A DNA stretch of 64,000 bases, taken from the NCBI RefSeq assembly GCF_024756235.1, contig NZ_JANUGY010000013.1, forward strand, positions 62,001-126,000, given 5' to 3'. The notes under the pieces were generated by a model, which worked only from the letters and a program-made list of their open reading frames with translations, searched no databases and had not been told where the DNA came from. Positions 42,516-52,181 of this stretch are shown piece after piece. The stretch's first letter is position 1. Each line of letters opens with the position of its first letter. This DNA comes from Massilia kyonggiensis. Its GTDB lineage: Bacteria > Pseudomonadota > Gammaproteobacteria > Burkholderiales > Burkholderiaceae_D. A program made the position numbers and the translations under genes.

Positions 42516-43951
42516 ACGCCGCGCTGCAGGATTTCCGCATGATCTGGCGCGCGGCGGCCGCGCAGCGCGATGCGCGGGGCGTGCGCATCATGGGCCTTGG
42601 GTTGGGCGCGGTGGGAATCTGCGCGGCCATCCTCATGGCATCCGCCGCGGCAATGGGCACGCTGGGGACGGTGCAGGGCCTGCGCCTGCTAGTCGCCTTC
42701 ACCTCGCTGGCGCTGGTGCTCGTCTGGAGCTTCCTGTTCGTGCCTGGTTCCATCCGCATGAATTCGCCCGCCAACGCGTGGCTGCTGCCGCGCCAGCGCC
42801 GGCGCCTGCTGCAGATGACGACGGCGTACTGGCTGCTCGTCACGGCCAGCCTGGGCTTCGGCATCGGCCATTGGATCGCGTTGCCGGCCGTCGCCTTGTC
42901 CGTGCTTGGCCTCGCGCTGCTCTGCGCCGGCAACAAGCATGTCGTGATCCTGCTCGTCCTGGGCGGCAACTGGCCGTGGCTGTCGCGTGTCGTGCTGCCG
43001 CCGGCGTGGGGCGATGCGGCCACGGGCGCCACCGCCGCGCTCGGGCTGGGGATACTCGTCGTCCCTGCCGCCGTTTGGGGCTTGCGCTGGCTGTATCCGG
43101 CCCGCGGCGACGCCTACATCGCGCGGCGCGCCGACCAGATGAGGCGCGTCTCCAACTTCGACCGGTGCGGCGCCGACAAGGAACCCGCACCGGACGGCGT
43201 GGCGTGGCACGGCAACCTGGCGTTCTACCTCGTCGCGTTGCGCTGCAACATGCGCCGGGCCGATCCGGGCGCCATGCTGATGCACGCGCTGGGCCCGTCC
43301 GCGCACTGGACCGCGTGGATCGGCGGCATCGCCACCCTGCTGATCGCCGGCGGCGTCATTCGACTCGTGCTGGTGTGGACGCACGCGGCGGGCCTGCAAT
43401 CGCTCGTCGGCTGGATGATGAGCGTCGGCCCGGCCTTGCTCGCGCTGACCATCGCGTTCAGCACGGCCCAGTACGGCCAGCAGTTGCGCCGCACGCAGGG
43501 CGAGCAGGCCTTGCTGCGCCTGACGCCGCTGGCCGGCGATGCCGCCTTGCTGAACCGGCGCCTCGCCGGGCGCGTGCTGCGCCAGGCGCTGGGCTGCTGG
43601 GCTGCGCTGACCGTGGCCATGCTGGCCATGTCGCTGCTCATCGATACCGGCCCGGACGCGCTGTTGCGCCAGCTCGGCCTGTGCAGCCTGGCCGGGCAGG
43701 TGGCGATGATGGGCCTGCTGGGCGATTACGCGAACGGCACCGGCGGCTGGCACCTGAAGCTGGGCCTGGGCGCCGGCGCGCTGGCGGGCGTGGAGGCGCT
43801 CGTCGCGGTCGGGCTGGGCCGGCTCACCGGCACGACGGCGTGGCCGTGGCTGATCGAAATCGCGCTGGCCGTCTGCCTCGTGCAATTGCGGTTCGACTGG
43901 AAACGCATGCTCGCCGCGCCGCCGGCTTTCCCGGCGGGCCGGCTGGCGTGA
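42512..43951 (+). CDS. ABC transporter permease (Ytr-like operon)
   Basis: The 479-residue protein has two clusters of membrane helices (about 25-200 and 265-460) separated by a cytoplasmic region with RRADQMRRVSNFD. No family signature is clear beyond an ABC-2-like permease. It follows the ATPase by ATGA overlap. Its TGA stop abuts the ggt stop in a TGATCA palindrome, so no terminator separates the convergent genes. Confidence 0.8.
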   Translation: MNAALQDFRMIWRAAAAQRDARGVRIMGLGLGAVGICAAILMASAAAMGTLGTVQGLRLLVAFTSLALVLVWSFLFVPGSIRMNSPANAWLLPRQRRRLLQMTTAYWLLVTASLGFGIGHWIALPAVALSVLGLALLCAGNKHVVILLVLGGNWPWLSRVVLPPAWGDAATGATAALGLGILVVPAAVWGLRWLYPARGDAYIARRADQMRRVSNFDRCGADKEPAPDGVAWHGNLAFYLVALRCNMRRADPGAMLMHALGPSAHWTAWIGGIATLLIAGGVIRLVLVWTHAAGLQSLVGWMMSVGPALLALTIAFSTAQYGQQLRRTQGEQALLRLTPLAGDAALLNRRLAGRVLRQALGCWAALTVAMLAMSLLIDTGPDALLRQLGLCSLAGQVAMMGLLGDYANGTGGWHLKLGLGAGALAGVEALVAVGLGRLTGTTAWPWLIEIALAVCLVQLRFDWKRMLAAPPAFPAGRLA

Positions 43952-45706
43952 TCAGTGGCCGCGCTTCTGCACGAGCGCCGTGCCGATGCCGTGGCGGTGG
44001 CCTTCGCTGACGGCCGTCACGGTGCCGTCGGGATTGAACACGATGGCGTTGGCGGCGCCGATCTCCTCGGGCTTCGCTTCCCATCGATGGCCGAACTGTT
44101 CCAGTGCCTGGGCCTGCGGGGTACCCGTGAAACCAGGCTCCACCGACGTCTCTTTCGCGTTGCGCTGCGATAACCGCGGCGCGTCGATGGCCTGGTCCAT
44201 CGGCATGCCGAGGTCGATGTGGTTGACGATCGTCTGCAGTACCGTCGTGATGATCGTGGCGCCGCCCGGGCTGCCGATGGTGAAGGCGGGCTTGCCGTCC
44301 TTGAAGGCGATCGTGGGCGCCATGCTGCTGCGCGGGCGCTTGCCGGCTTCGGGAATGTTCGGTGCCGGCCCAGTGAAATCGAAGTCCGTCATCTCGTTAT
44401 TCAGCAGGAAGCCGTAGCCCGGCACGACGATGCCGCTGCCGCCCCACGATTCGATCGTGAACGTGTAGGCGACCACGTTGCCCCATTTGTCGGACACCGT
44501 CAGGTGCGTCGTGTGCGTGCCTTCTTTCATGATCAGGTTCTGCTGCGGGCGCAGCGGAAAGCTCAGGTCGTTCTCGTACAGGAAGGCGTCGCCGGCCGGG
44601 ACGACGCCGGCCGCGCGGTCCGGCCGGATCAGCGAACGGCGCTGCGCCGCGAACTGCTTCGACAGCATGCCTTCGATGGGCGCGTCGACGTATTCCGGGT
44701 CGCCGAGGTAGGCGTTGCGGTCGGCGAAGGCGAGGCGGCTCGCTTCCAGGTACAGGTGCTCGACGTTCGCGCGCGGCATCGCCTTCAGGTCGAAGCCTTC
44801 CAGGATGTTCAGCGCTTCGGCCACCGTCACGCCGCCGCTGCTGGGCGGCGGCATGCCGTAGATGTCGTAGCCGCGGTAGGTGGAGCGGATCGGCTGGCGG
44901 ATGCGCGCCTCGTAGTTGGCCATGTCCGAGAGGCTCATCGTGCCGGGGCGGACCTGGACGCCGGCCGTGACGGGCGGGCGGTTGACGGCCGCGACGACGG
45001 CCTGCGCCAGCGGGCCTTCGTAGAACACCTTGTAGCCTTTCGCGGCCAGCTCGCGATAGGCCCTGGCGAGGTCCGGATTCTTGACGATCGTCCCCGCCGG
45101 CAGGGCCTTGCCGTTCTTGAGATACAGCTTGCTCGTTGTCTCGAACATGCCGAATTTTTTCTCGTTCTCGACGATCAGGCCGTGCATGGTCTCGCTGACG
45201 GGGAAGCCTTTCGTCGCGACCTGGATCGCGGGCGCCAGCACCTGCTTGAACGACATCGTGCCGTAGCGCTCCAGAGCCTCGTGCCAGCCGCGCACGGTGC
45301 CCGGCACGCCGACGGACGCACCGCTGGCGACGGCCATGTCGAAATCGATCGCCCTGCCGTTTTCCTGGAAGACGGACGGGCTGAACGACGCGGGCGCCGT
45401 CTCGCGGTGGTCGATGGTGACGACGCGCTTGTCCTTCGCGAGGTACACGACCATGAAGCCGCCGCCGCCGATGCCGCAGCTGAACGGATCGGTGACGCCC
45501 AGCGTGGCCGCCGCCGCGACGGCCGCGTCGATGGCATTGCCGCCCTTGTTGAGGATCGCGAGCGCGGAGGCCGACGCTTTTTCGCTGATCGTGGCGACGG
45601 CGCCGCCGGTGCCCGTCGCGACCGGGGTTTTGGCGAGCGCGAGCGGCGGCGTCAGGACGATGGAGAGGATCAGGCCGCAGGCAAGGGCTTTGGCGGTTGT
45701 GGTCAT
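43952..45706 (-). CDS. ggt: Gamma-glutamyltransferase
   Basis: The 584-residue periplasmic enzyme cleaves the gamma-glutamyl bond of glutathione and related compounds. It has a signal peptide (about 1-25). It is made as a proenzyme that cuts itself before the catalytic threonine. T399 in GTHTTHLTV is the likely nucleophile and the start of the small subunit. The Arg of IDHRETAP near 101 binds substrate, and IGSPGGATI lies in the small subunit. The length is standard. Its start overlaps the stop of the upstream lipoprotein gene. Confidence 0.95.
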   Translation of the reverse strand: MTTTAKALACGLILSIVLTPPLALAKTPVATGTGGAVATISEKASASALAILNKGGNAIDAAVAAAATLGVTDPFSCGIGGGGFMVVYLAKDKRVVTIDHRETAPASFSPSVFQENGRAIDFDMAVASGASVGVPGTVRGWHEALERYGTMSFKQVLAPAIQVATKGFPVSETMHGLIVENEKKFGMFETTSKLYLKNGKALPAGTIVKNPDLARAYRELAAKGYKVFYEGPLAQAVVAAVNRPPVTAGVQVRPGTMSLSDMANYEARIRQPIRSTYRGYDIYGMPPPSSGGVTVAEALNILEGFDLKAMPRANVEHLYLEASRLAFADRNAYLGDPEYVDAPIEGMLSKQFAAQRRSLIRPDRAAGVVPAGDAFLYENDLSFPLRPQQNLIMKEGTHTTHLTVSDKWGNVVAYTFTIESWGGSGIVVPGYGFLLNNEMTDFDFTGPAPNIPEAGKRPRSSMAPTIAFKDGKPAFTIGSPGGATIITTVLQTIVNHIDLGMPMDQAIDAPRLSQRNAKETSVEPGFTGTPQAQALEQFGHRWEAKPEEIGAANAIVFNPDGTVTAVSEGHRHGIGTALVQKRGH

Positions 45707-46107
45707 TTTGCGGAGATCTTGAGCGTGACGGGAATGATGTCGCTGGGACGCAGCGTGCCGGCCGCGCGCGCGGGCGGGATCGCGGACGTGTCGAGCGTGA
45801 CGCGGGCTCCGTGCAGCGAGGCCGGTGTGGCCGTCGGCTGGTCGGGGCCGAGCGTGAATTCTTCGGCGGCGTTCGGGCCGTCGATCAGGAAGCGGAAGAT
45901 CAGCCGCCCGGCCCAGACGCAGCGCGTGTTCGCTGGGCAGCGGCTGTCGCTGTAGCTGTCGTACGTGAGGACCGCGCCGCGCGCCAGGACGACGCTTTGC
46001 TCGGGCCGCAGCGGATACACCGCATCCTGCGGCGGAGGGGAGGCGCAGCCGGTCAGGATTGGCATCGACACGGCCGCAAGGACAGCGGCCAGGGACGGCA
46101 GTTTCAT
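45703..46107 (-). CDS. Hypothetical lipoprotein upstream of ggt
   Basis: The 134-residue protein has a lipoprotein signal peptide with LTGC (cysteine near residue 21). The mature domain contains RCPANTRCVWAGRL, whose two cysteines may pair. I chose the ATG at 46107, which starts the signal peptide. Its stop overlaps the ggt start (ATGA), so the two are probably co-translated. The cysteine motif occurs in various small secreted proteins of unknown function. Confidence 0.75.
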   Translation of the reverse strand: MKLPSLAAVLAAVSMPILTGCASPPPQDAVYPLRPEQSVVLARGAVLTYDSYSDSRCPANTRCVWAGRLIFRFLIDGPNAAEEFTLGPDQPTATPASLHGARVTLDTSAIPPARAAGTLRPSDIIPVTLKISAK

Positions 46108-46186
46108 GGAACGTCCGGTTGTTTGTGTGAAACCAATCATAGCAAAGTCGCCAGCCTGGGCCGGCGCGCTTGCCGTTCAGTGGCGC

Positions 46187-46783
46187 TCACATGAGCGGAT
46201 AGCGCTGGAAGACCGGCAACGCCTCCGCGCGCGCGGTCCAGGCGGCCAGGCGCGGGAAGTCATCCGGCGACACGATCCGCGCCACGTTCAACTGGACGAA
46301 CGACCACGTGACGGCGGCCGTGACGGCGGCCTGGTCGAGCGCGGCGACGTCGAACGCGTCCGTCTCGGCCTCGATCAGTTTGAGTGCCGCCAGCAATTGC
46401 TGCTGCACGCGGTCGAGCCACGGCTGATGCTGCTTTTCCTGCGGCCGCAGCGAGTGCTCGTAGACGATCTGCGCCGTCTTTTCGCACGCCGCCAGCGCCG
46501 GGCCGATGGCACGCAGCGCCCTGGCCCGCGCGGCCGGGGCGGCCGGCAGCAGGGAGTTGCCCGCCAGGGCGTCGCCGTATTCGAGGATCAGCGTGGAATC
46601 GATCAGGAAGGACCCGTCGTCGAGCACGAGCGTCGGCGCCTTGACCGTTGGATTGATGGCGGAGAACGCGTCGAAGTTGCGGAACACGGACAGCGCCTTG
46701 TGTTCGAACGGAATGTTCTGCAGGTCGAACGAGATGGCGACGCGGCGGACGAAGGGCGAATCGAGCATGCCGATGAGTTGCAT
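46187..46783 (-). CDS. Glutathione S-transferase family protein
   Basis: The 198-residue protein has the GST thioredoxin-like domain (1-75: MLDSPFVRRVAI, NPTVKAPTLVLDDG, DSTLILEY) and a helical C-terminal domain. SPFVRR near residues 9-14 suggests a serine at the glutathione site. It resembles YfcF/YibF-like GSTs. It is transcribed away from the NagX-like gene and lies upstream of the lipoprotein-ggt pair. Glutathione use may link it to ggt, although the genes have separate promoters. Confidence 0.92.
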   Translation of the reverse strand: MQLIGMLDSPFVRRVAISFDLQNIPFEHKALSVFRNFDAFSAINPTVKAPTLVLDDGSFLIDSTLILEYGDALAGNSLLPAAPAARARALRAIGPALAACEKTAQIVYEHSLRPQEKQHQPWLDRVQQQLLAALKLIEAETDAFDVAALDQAAVTAAVTWSFVQLNVARIVSPDDFPRLAAWTARAEALPVFQRYPLM

Positions 46784-46897
46784 GGGGCCTCCTGTGGGTT
46801 ACGGGGTCTTCCATTCTATTGTCTTTGCGGCAATGCTGCTGCCGAGGGCGCATTTATGCATGCCGACTTGACGGCCGCGCGCCTGCCGGCGCATATT

Positions 46898-46911
46898 TGA
46901 AATCGATTTCA
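46898..46911. promoter_or_regulatory. LacI-type palindromic operator
   Basis: TGAAATCGATTTCA is a perfect 14-bp palindrome, 16 bases before the NagX-like start. Its shape, with a central CG step and TGAAA arms, fits sites of LacI-family sugar regulators. No LacI gene is in the window, so any regulator would act from elsewhere. Confidence 0.5.
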
Positions 46912-46926
46912 TACATGGAGAATGCG

Positions 46927-48066
46927 ATGGGCGAGCAGCATCATTCGACGCGGCGCGTGGTCGCCATCGACCTGCTGCGCGGTCTTGCCGTGATGGGCAT
47001 GATCATGGTCGCGTACGCGGGCAGCTGGGACCGGCGCTTCACGTTCCTGACGCATGCCGACTGGCGCGGTTTCGCCATCGCCGACATGATCTTTCCCGCC
47101 TTCCTGTTCTGCGCGGGCGCGGCACTGCCGTATGCGCTCGCGCGGCGCGCGGGGCAGGGCAGGGCGGCCCTCGCCGGCCACGTGCTGCGCCGCTCGGCCG
47201 TGCTCGTCGTGCTCGGCGTCGTGTTGAATCTGCTGCCGGGCTTCGACGTCGGCCACGTCCGCCTGCCGGGGATCCTGCAGCGCATCGGGCTGTGCTACGC
47301 CATCGTGGGCACGGGATGCGTGCTCGCGTTGCGGCGCGACCGCTTGCCCGTATCGGTGCCGGTGGCGGCCAGCGCCGCGCTGCTGGTGGGCTACGCGGCG
47401 CTGCTGCTCGCGTGGGATGCGCCCGGCTGCGGGCGCGCCTGTTTCGATTCCGAGCACGCGCTGCCGGCCGTCGTCGACCGCGCCGTGTTCGGCGTCGCGC
47501 ACCTGTGGCCGTGGGGGAAGACCGGCGACGTCGTCACGTTCGATCCGGAAGGCCTCGTGTCCACCCTGGGCGCCCTCGTCAACGTACTGTTCGGCGTGAC
47601 GGCGTCCCTGCTGTTGACGCGGTCGCACAAGCGCGCCACGCTGACTGTCCTCGCCATCGCCGGCGTGGCCTGCCTGCTGGCCGGCTTCCTGCTCGATCCG
47701 CTCGTGCCCATGGTCAAAAAACTGTGGACGCCCAGCTTTGCGCTGGCGTCCGGCGGGTTCACGGTGCTGTCGCTGCTCGTCCTGATGGGTCTCGTGCCAG
47801 CCGGCCAGGAAGCGCCCGCGTGGACCCGGCCGGTGCTCGCCTTCGGCACCAATGCGACGCTGGCCTTCGTCGGCATCACATTGATCGATACGGTGATGCA
47901 GCTGCCGCTCGGCGCGGGCAGCGGTCACGACGTGCTGGCCGCGTGGCTGGCGGACGCGATTCCGGAGGCGCGGGTGGCGTCGGCCGCGTATTCGGCCCTG
48001 CTGCTGCTCGTGCTCGGAGCGGGGCTGTGGCAATTGTTCAAGAGGCGCATCAGCATCCGGATCTGA
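46927..48066 (+). CDS. NagX-like membrane acetyltransferase (DUF5009/HGSNAT family)
   Basis: The 379-residue membrane protein has about ten helices and the family pattern AIDLLRGLAVMGMI near 14-27, FPAFLFCAGAALP, PGILQRIGLCY, and FGTNATLAFVG near the end. Members related to heparan-alpha-glucosaminide N-acetyltransferase occur in N-acetylglucosamine utilisation loci as NagX. I chose the ATG at 46927, with GGAGA upstream. ATG at 46915 is possible. A LacI-type operator lies just ahead. No other nag genes are nearby. Confidence 0.87.
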   Translation: MGEQHHSTRRVVAIDLLRGLAVMGMIMVAYAGSWDRRFTFLTHADWRGFAIADMIFPAFLFCAGAALPYALARRAGQGRAALAGHVLRRSAVLVVLGVVLNLLPGFDVGHVRLPGILQRIGLCYAIVGTGCVLALRRDRLPVSVPVAASAALLVGYAALLLAWDAPGCGRACFDSEHALPAVVDRAVFGVAHLWPWGKTGDVVTFDPEGLVSTLGALVNVLFGVTASLLLTRSHKRATLTVLAIAGVACLLAGFLLDPLVPMVKKLWTPSFALASGGFTVLSLLVLMGLVPAGQEAPAWTRPVLAFGTNATLAFVGITLIDTVMQLPLGAGSGHDVLAAWLADAIPEARVASAAYSALLLLVLGAGLWQLFKRRISIRI

Positions 48067-48107
48067 AGTATGCTAGCGCACATCCCAACCGGACCGGAGA
48101 CAGCACG

Positions 48108-48992
48108 ATGGCGCGTTTGACTGCAGAGGATTTCGACCCCGAAGTACTGAAACTGTTCGACGGCTATGTGCACGGCCGCGTGTCGCGCCGCGATTTCCTG
48201 TCGCGTGCGAGCCGCTACGCCGCGGGCGGCACGACGGCCGCCACGTTGCTGGCGCAGTTGTCGCCGTCGTTCGCCGCGCCGCTCGTCGCCGCCGCGGATG
48301 CGCGCCTCAAAACGAGCCGCGTCGACTTCCCGTCGCCGCAGGGCTACGGCAAGGTGCATGGCTACCTCGCCGAGCCGGCGCACGCCAAGGGCAAGCTGCC
48401 GACGATCCTCGTCGTCCACGAAAACCGCGGCCTGAATCCGCACATCGAGGACGTTACGCGCCGCGTCGCGCTGGAGGGCTATGTCGCCTTCGCCCCGGAC
48501 GCGCTGTACCCGCTGGGCGGCTATCCGGGCGACGAGGACAAGGCCCGCGAACTCTTCCCCAAGCTCGACCAGGCGAAGACGCGCGCCGACTTCATCGCCG
48601 CCGCCCGCGCGCTGGCGGCGCTGCCGCAGGGCACGGGCAAGGTCGGCGTGGTCGGCTTCTGCTACGGCGGCGGCATCGCCAACTACCTCGCGACGCAACT
48701 GCCGGAGCTGGCTGCCGCCGTGCCGTTCTACGGCATGCAGCCGCCGGCGGCGGACGTCGCCCGCATCCGCGCGCCGCTCATGATCCACGACGCCGGCAAG
48801 GACGAGCGCATCCTGGCCGGCTGGCCCGCGTACGAAGCCGCGCTGAAAGCGAATCACGTCGACTATCAACACTTCGTCTACCCGGGCGTGGAGCACGGCT
48901 TCAACAACGACACGACGCCGCGCTACGACGAAGCGGCGGCGAAGCTGGCGTGGGGCAGGACGATGGCGTTCTTCAAATCAAAGCTGGCGTAA
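48108..48992 (+). CDS. Dienelactone hydrolase family protein with Tat-like signal
   Basis: The 294-residue alpha/beta hydrolase has nucleophile C185 in GFCYGGG, probable acid D232 and base H263 (VEHGF), the dienelactone hydrolase triad. The N-terminus carries SRRDFLSRAS (residues 26-35) before a hydrophobic stretch, a twin-arginine signal. The fold could therefore work in the periplasm. It follows the NagX-like gene by about 40 bases. Related proteins cleave lactones or other esters. The substrate is unknown. Confidence 0.9.
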   Translation: MARLTAEDFDPEVLKLFDGYVHGRVSRRDFLSRASRYAAGGTTAATLLAQLSPSFAAPLVAAADARLKTSRVDFPSPQGYGKVHGYLAEPAHAKGKLPTILVVHENRGLNPHIEDVTRRVALEGYVAFAPDALYPLGGYPGDEDKARELFPKLDQAKTRADFIAAARALAALPQGTGKVGVVGFCYGGGIANYLATQLPELAAAVPFYGMQPPAADVARIRAPLMIHDAGKDERILAGWPAYEAALKANHVDYQHFVYPGVEHGFNNDTTPRYDEAAAKLAWGRTMAFFKSKLA

Positions 48993-49030
48993 CACCGGGC
49001 TCTGACCCCGGTTCTGGGTAACTGTTTAAA

Positions 49031-49059
49031 CAAAACAAAAGGCACCCGAAGGTGCCTTT
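49031..49059 (-). terminator. Rho-independent terminator of rpoH
   Basis: AAAGGCACC (49038-49046) pairs with GGTGCCTTT (49051-49059) around a CGAA loop (TTCG read on the minus strand). Read on the minus strand the stem is followed by a T-rich tract, so it terminates rpoH. On the plus strand it may also end the hydrolase transcript. Confidence 0.82.
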
Positions 49060-49079
49060 GTCGTTGGGCCGGAGCCGGC

Positions 49080-49970
<891 letters not shown>

Positions 49971-50102
49971 AGTCACTCCCTCGTAGATAAAGCTGCTGCA
50001 TCGTCTCGCCATCTCCAGAGCCCCGAAGGCGCAGCTGGCTGGCTTTTGTCGGGATGCTGACGGTGCTATCAAAACCATTTCCCGCGATAGTCTGACGTTA
50101 TA

Positions 50103-50129
50103 TTAGCACTCTCTTGAGGTGAGTGCTAG
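50103..50129. promoter_or_regulatory. CIRCE element (HrcA operator) of rpoH
   Basis: TTAGCACTC (50103-50111), nine bases, then GAGTGCTAG (50121-50129). This is the CIRCE pattern with one mismatch in the last base of the second arm. On the minus strand it lies just ahead of a TAATAT sequence that could be the -10 box. HrcA bound here would repress rpoH transcription. Confidence 0.85.
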
Positions 50130-50425
50130 GCGCCACCATATCCCTTACGACGGGTTTAAGTTTCATTAAAGTATTGCCCGCAGGAATCAAAAAAACGGTT
50201 CGATTCAACTGTAGAGCAGGTACGAGCGGGTCAGTTGATGCGGCTCAAATGTGACGCTCGTATCGTTTGAAATCGGTAGAAGACAGGTTAGGCGACACGT
50301 GCTGCGACTTCTGTTGGCTGGCGCACGTTGCCATGTAGGTGGATGCCTCGCGTCCGCCGCCGGATTTGACTGGCCAGCGGCGGACGGGTTCACGGGACGG
50401 CCGCCGACAGTTTTCGATGCTTGAC
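50130..50425. other. Intergenic region without recognised gene
   Basis: About 300 bases between the rpoH promoter region and the Abi gene. No ribosome binding site, conserved gene or clear hairpin was found. Base composition is lower in G and C near the rpoH side and mixed elsewhere. It may be a remnant of the insertion that brought the Abi gene. Confidence 0.4.
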
Positions 50426-51070
50426 TTAAATCGGCTGGATGGTAGCCCAGGTCGTGGGAAGACGGTCATAACCGGCAAGCCATGGTGGTAGCTTTGGATC
50501 GAGCCAGCCGATGACCTCAACGCCTCTATCGTGCAAATCAATGAGAGAAGGATGTAGCCACAGTAATTGCTCGTGGTGGAAAACACGGTTGCGCAGTTCG
50601 CGAATCTGGTTGAGCGCGGATGAGACAGTATGGCGCTGACGCTGTGGTTTCGGGCAGCGTGGGAAAACCAGACGCAGGTCTTTCCAAAGGATGGTTTGGA
50701 ACTGGACGTTGAACAGCGAACTCCAGAAGCCGAAGGGTAGCTCGGCAATAATCTTGTCCGGAGTAAGCGCTTCGGCCCGGCGCTGCAGCTTTGCTTTTGC
50801 ATTGGCTATCTCGCGGACCTGCCAGGTAAACGATGGATCGCTCGCCCAGGACTCCCACCAGTCGGATCGTTTGTACAAGGTAATCAGGCGTTGGTGTACG
50901 CCATTTTTTAGAGCGATTTCAAGCACGTTCAACATCGGCATTGTCGCTTCTGCCAGGAGCATGTTGTTCACATATGCTCTTACTGCCCGGGCCACGTCGC
51001 CACTGCACGAGGCGCGATAACGGCCCAGCCGCGCTGCGGAAAAGTGCTTTTCGAAGTCGCTCCAGTCCAT
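50426..51070 (-). CDS. Abi-like (HEPN-fold) protein, putative abortive infection factor
   Basis: The 214-residue protein resembles Abi family proteins: NMLLAEATMPMLNVLEIALKN near residues 36-56, ELPFGFWSSLF near 110-120, and a C-terminal RELRNRVFHHE (R160 to H165 give the Rx4H pattern of HEPN RNases). Such proteins stop phage growth by cutting RNA in the infected cell. Its codon use and lower GC content differ from the neighbours, suggesting transfer. No antitoxin-like gene is adjacent. It stands alone between rpoH and ftsX. Confidence 0.75.
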   Translation of the reverse strand: MDWSDFEKHFSAARLGRYRASCSGDVARAVRAYVNNMLLAEATMPMLNVLEIALKNGVHQRLITLYKRSDWWESWASDPSFTWQVREIANAKAKLQRRAEALTPDKIIAELPFGFWSSLFNVQFQTILWKDLRLVFPRCPKPQRQRHTVSSALNQIRELRNRVFHHEQLLWLHPSLIDLHDRGVEVIGWLDPKLPPWLAGYDRLPTTWATIQPI

Positions 51071-51206
51071 CGCGCATCATTTTTGATCATCCATGCTCAC
51101 GATGATATACTGGCGATGCAGCCCTAGGTTTTGTCCTCTCCCAGCCTCCATACTGGTGATGACGCTAGGTCAGTTTTGGTCCCGTTCCGCGGGACCACCC
51201 CGAATT

Positions 51207-51236
51207 CAAAACAAAACCCGCCTTTATGGCGGGTTT
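51207..51236 (-). terminator. Rho-independent terminator of ftsEX
   Basis: AAACCCGCC (51214-51222) and GGCGGGTTT (51228-51236) form a nine-pair stem with loop TTTAT. On the minus strand a T-rich tract follows, ending the ftsY-ftsE-ftsX transcript. Confidence 0.85.
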
Positions 51237-51260
51237 GTTGTTTCAGGCCCAGTCGCGAAG

Positions 51261-52181
51261 TTATTTCAACCGCGCCAGATGCCTCTGCACCGACAACATG
51301 GCCCCGACGAGCCCCAGCCCGGCACTGATCGCCAGCAGGGCCGCCATGCCCAGCGGCGGCAGCGGCGTCAGCTGGAATTCCGATGCATACAGGCGCGCGA
51401 ACTCGGCGATGGCCGTGTTCAGCGGACGCAGCGCCAGCGTCACCGCCCCCAGCGCCACCGCACCCGCGCACAGGCCCAGCAGGGCGCCGGTGTAGTAGAA
51501 CGGGCGGTGGATGAAGTTGTCCGTCGCGCCCAGCAGTTTCGACACGGCGATTTCTTCGCGCTGCGTCAGCACCTGCAGGCGGATCGTGTTGAACACGACG
51601 GCGATCACGACGACGCCCAGCGTGATCGCGAGCAGCAGCAGTGCCAGCCGCAGCACGCCCAGCAGGGCGGCGAGACGCTTGACCCAGGCCGAGTCCACCT
51701 GCACGGCATCGACGCCCGGCAGCGCGCGCATCTGCTCGGCCAGGCCGTCCACGCGCGCGGCGTCGGCCGTGCTGGCAAAGCCTTCCAGCTTCATCACATA
51801 GCTGTCCGGCAACGGGTTGTCGCCCAGCGTCTCGATCACGTCCGTGAGGCCGCTCTTTTCCTTCAGGCTGGCCAGCGCCTGCTCGCGCGGCACGAAGCTG
51901 ACTTTCGCATGGCTGCCGCGCAGGATCTGCTGCAGCTGCGGCGCGAGGGCCTGGGCCTGGTCGCGCGGGGTGTCGGCCTTGAGGAACAGGCTGATTTCCG
52001 GATCGACGGACAGTTCTTCCGATAAAGGCCGGACATTGTCGAGCAGGGTGACGCCGGCGAAGGGCAGGGCCAGCGCGACGGCGACGACGAGCACATTGAA
52101 CAAGAAGCTGCCCGGCGCCTTGCGCAAGTGGGACAGCGCGGCGCCGAGGGCGAAGCGGTGCTGGCGGAACCAGATGTTCAT
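51261..52181 (-). CDS. ftsX: Cell division protein FtsX
   Basis: The 306-residue permease-like protein has four membrane helices (about 22-44, 175-200, 225-250 and 270-290) and a large periplasmic loop between the first two. It works with FtsE to control peptidoglycan hydrolases at the division site. Its ATG overlaps the ftsE stop (ATGA). A long open frame in another phase lies over this gene, but the FtsX sequence is clear. Confidence 0.93.
   Translation of the reverse strand: MNIWFRQHRFALGAALSHLRKAPGSFLFNVLVVAVALALPFAGVTLLDNVRPLSEELSVDPEISLFLKADTPRDQAQALAPQLQQILRGSHAKVSFVPREQALASLKEKSGLTDVIETLGDNPLPDSYVMKLEGFASTADAARVDGLAEQMRALPGVDAVQVDSAWVKRLAALLGVLRLALLLLAITLGVVVIAVVFNTIRLQVLTQREEIAVSKLLGATDNFIHRPFYYTGALLGLCAGAVALGAVTLALRPLNTAIAEFARLYASEFQLTPLPPLGMAALLAISAGLGLVGAMLSVQRHLARLK

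Noticed and set aside
50205..50393. 62-codon minus-strand frame between rpoH and the Abi gene
   Set aside because: No ribosome binding site and low-complexity composition. I could not tell it from chance.
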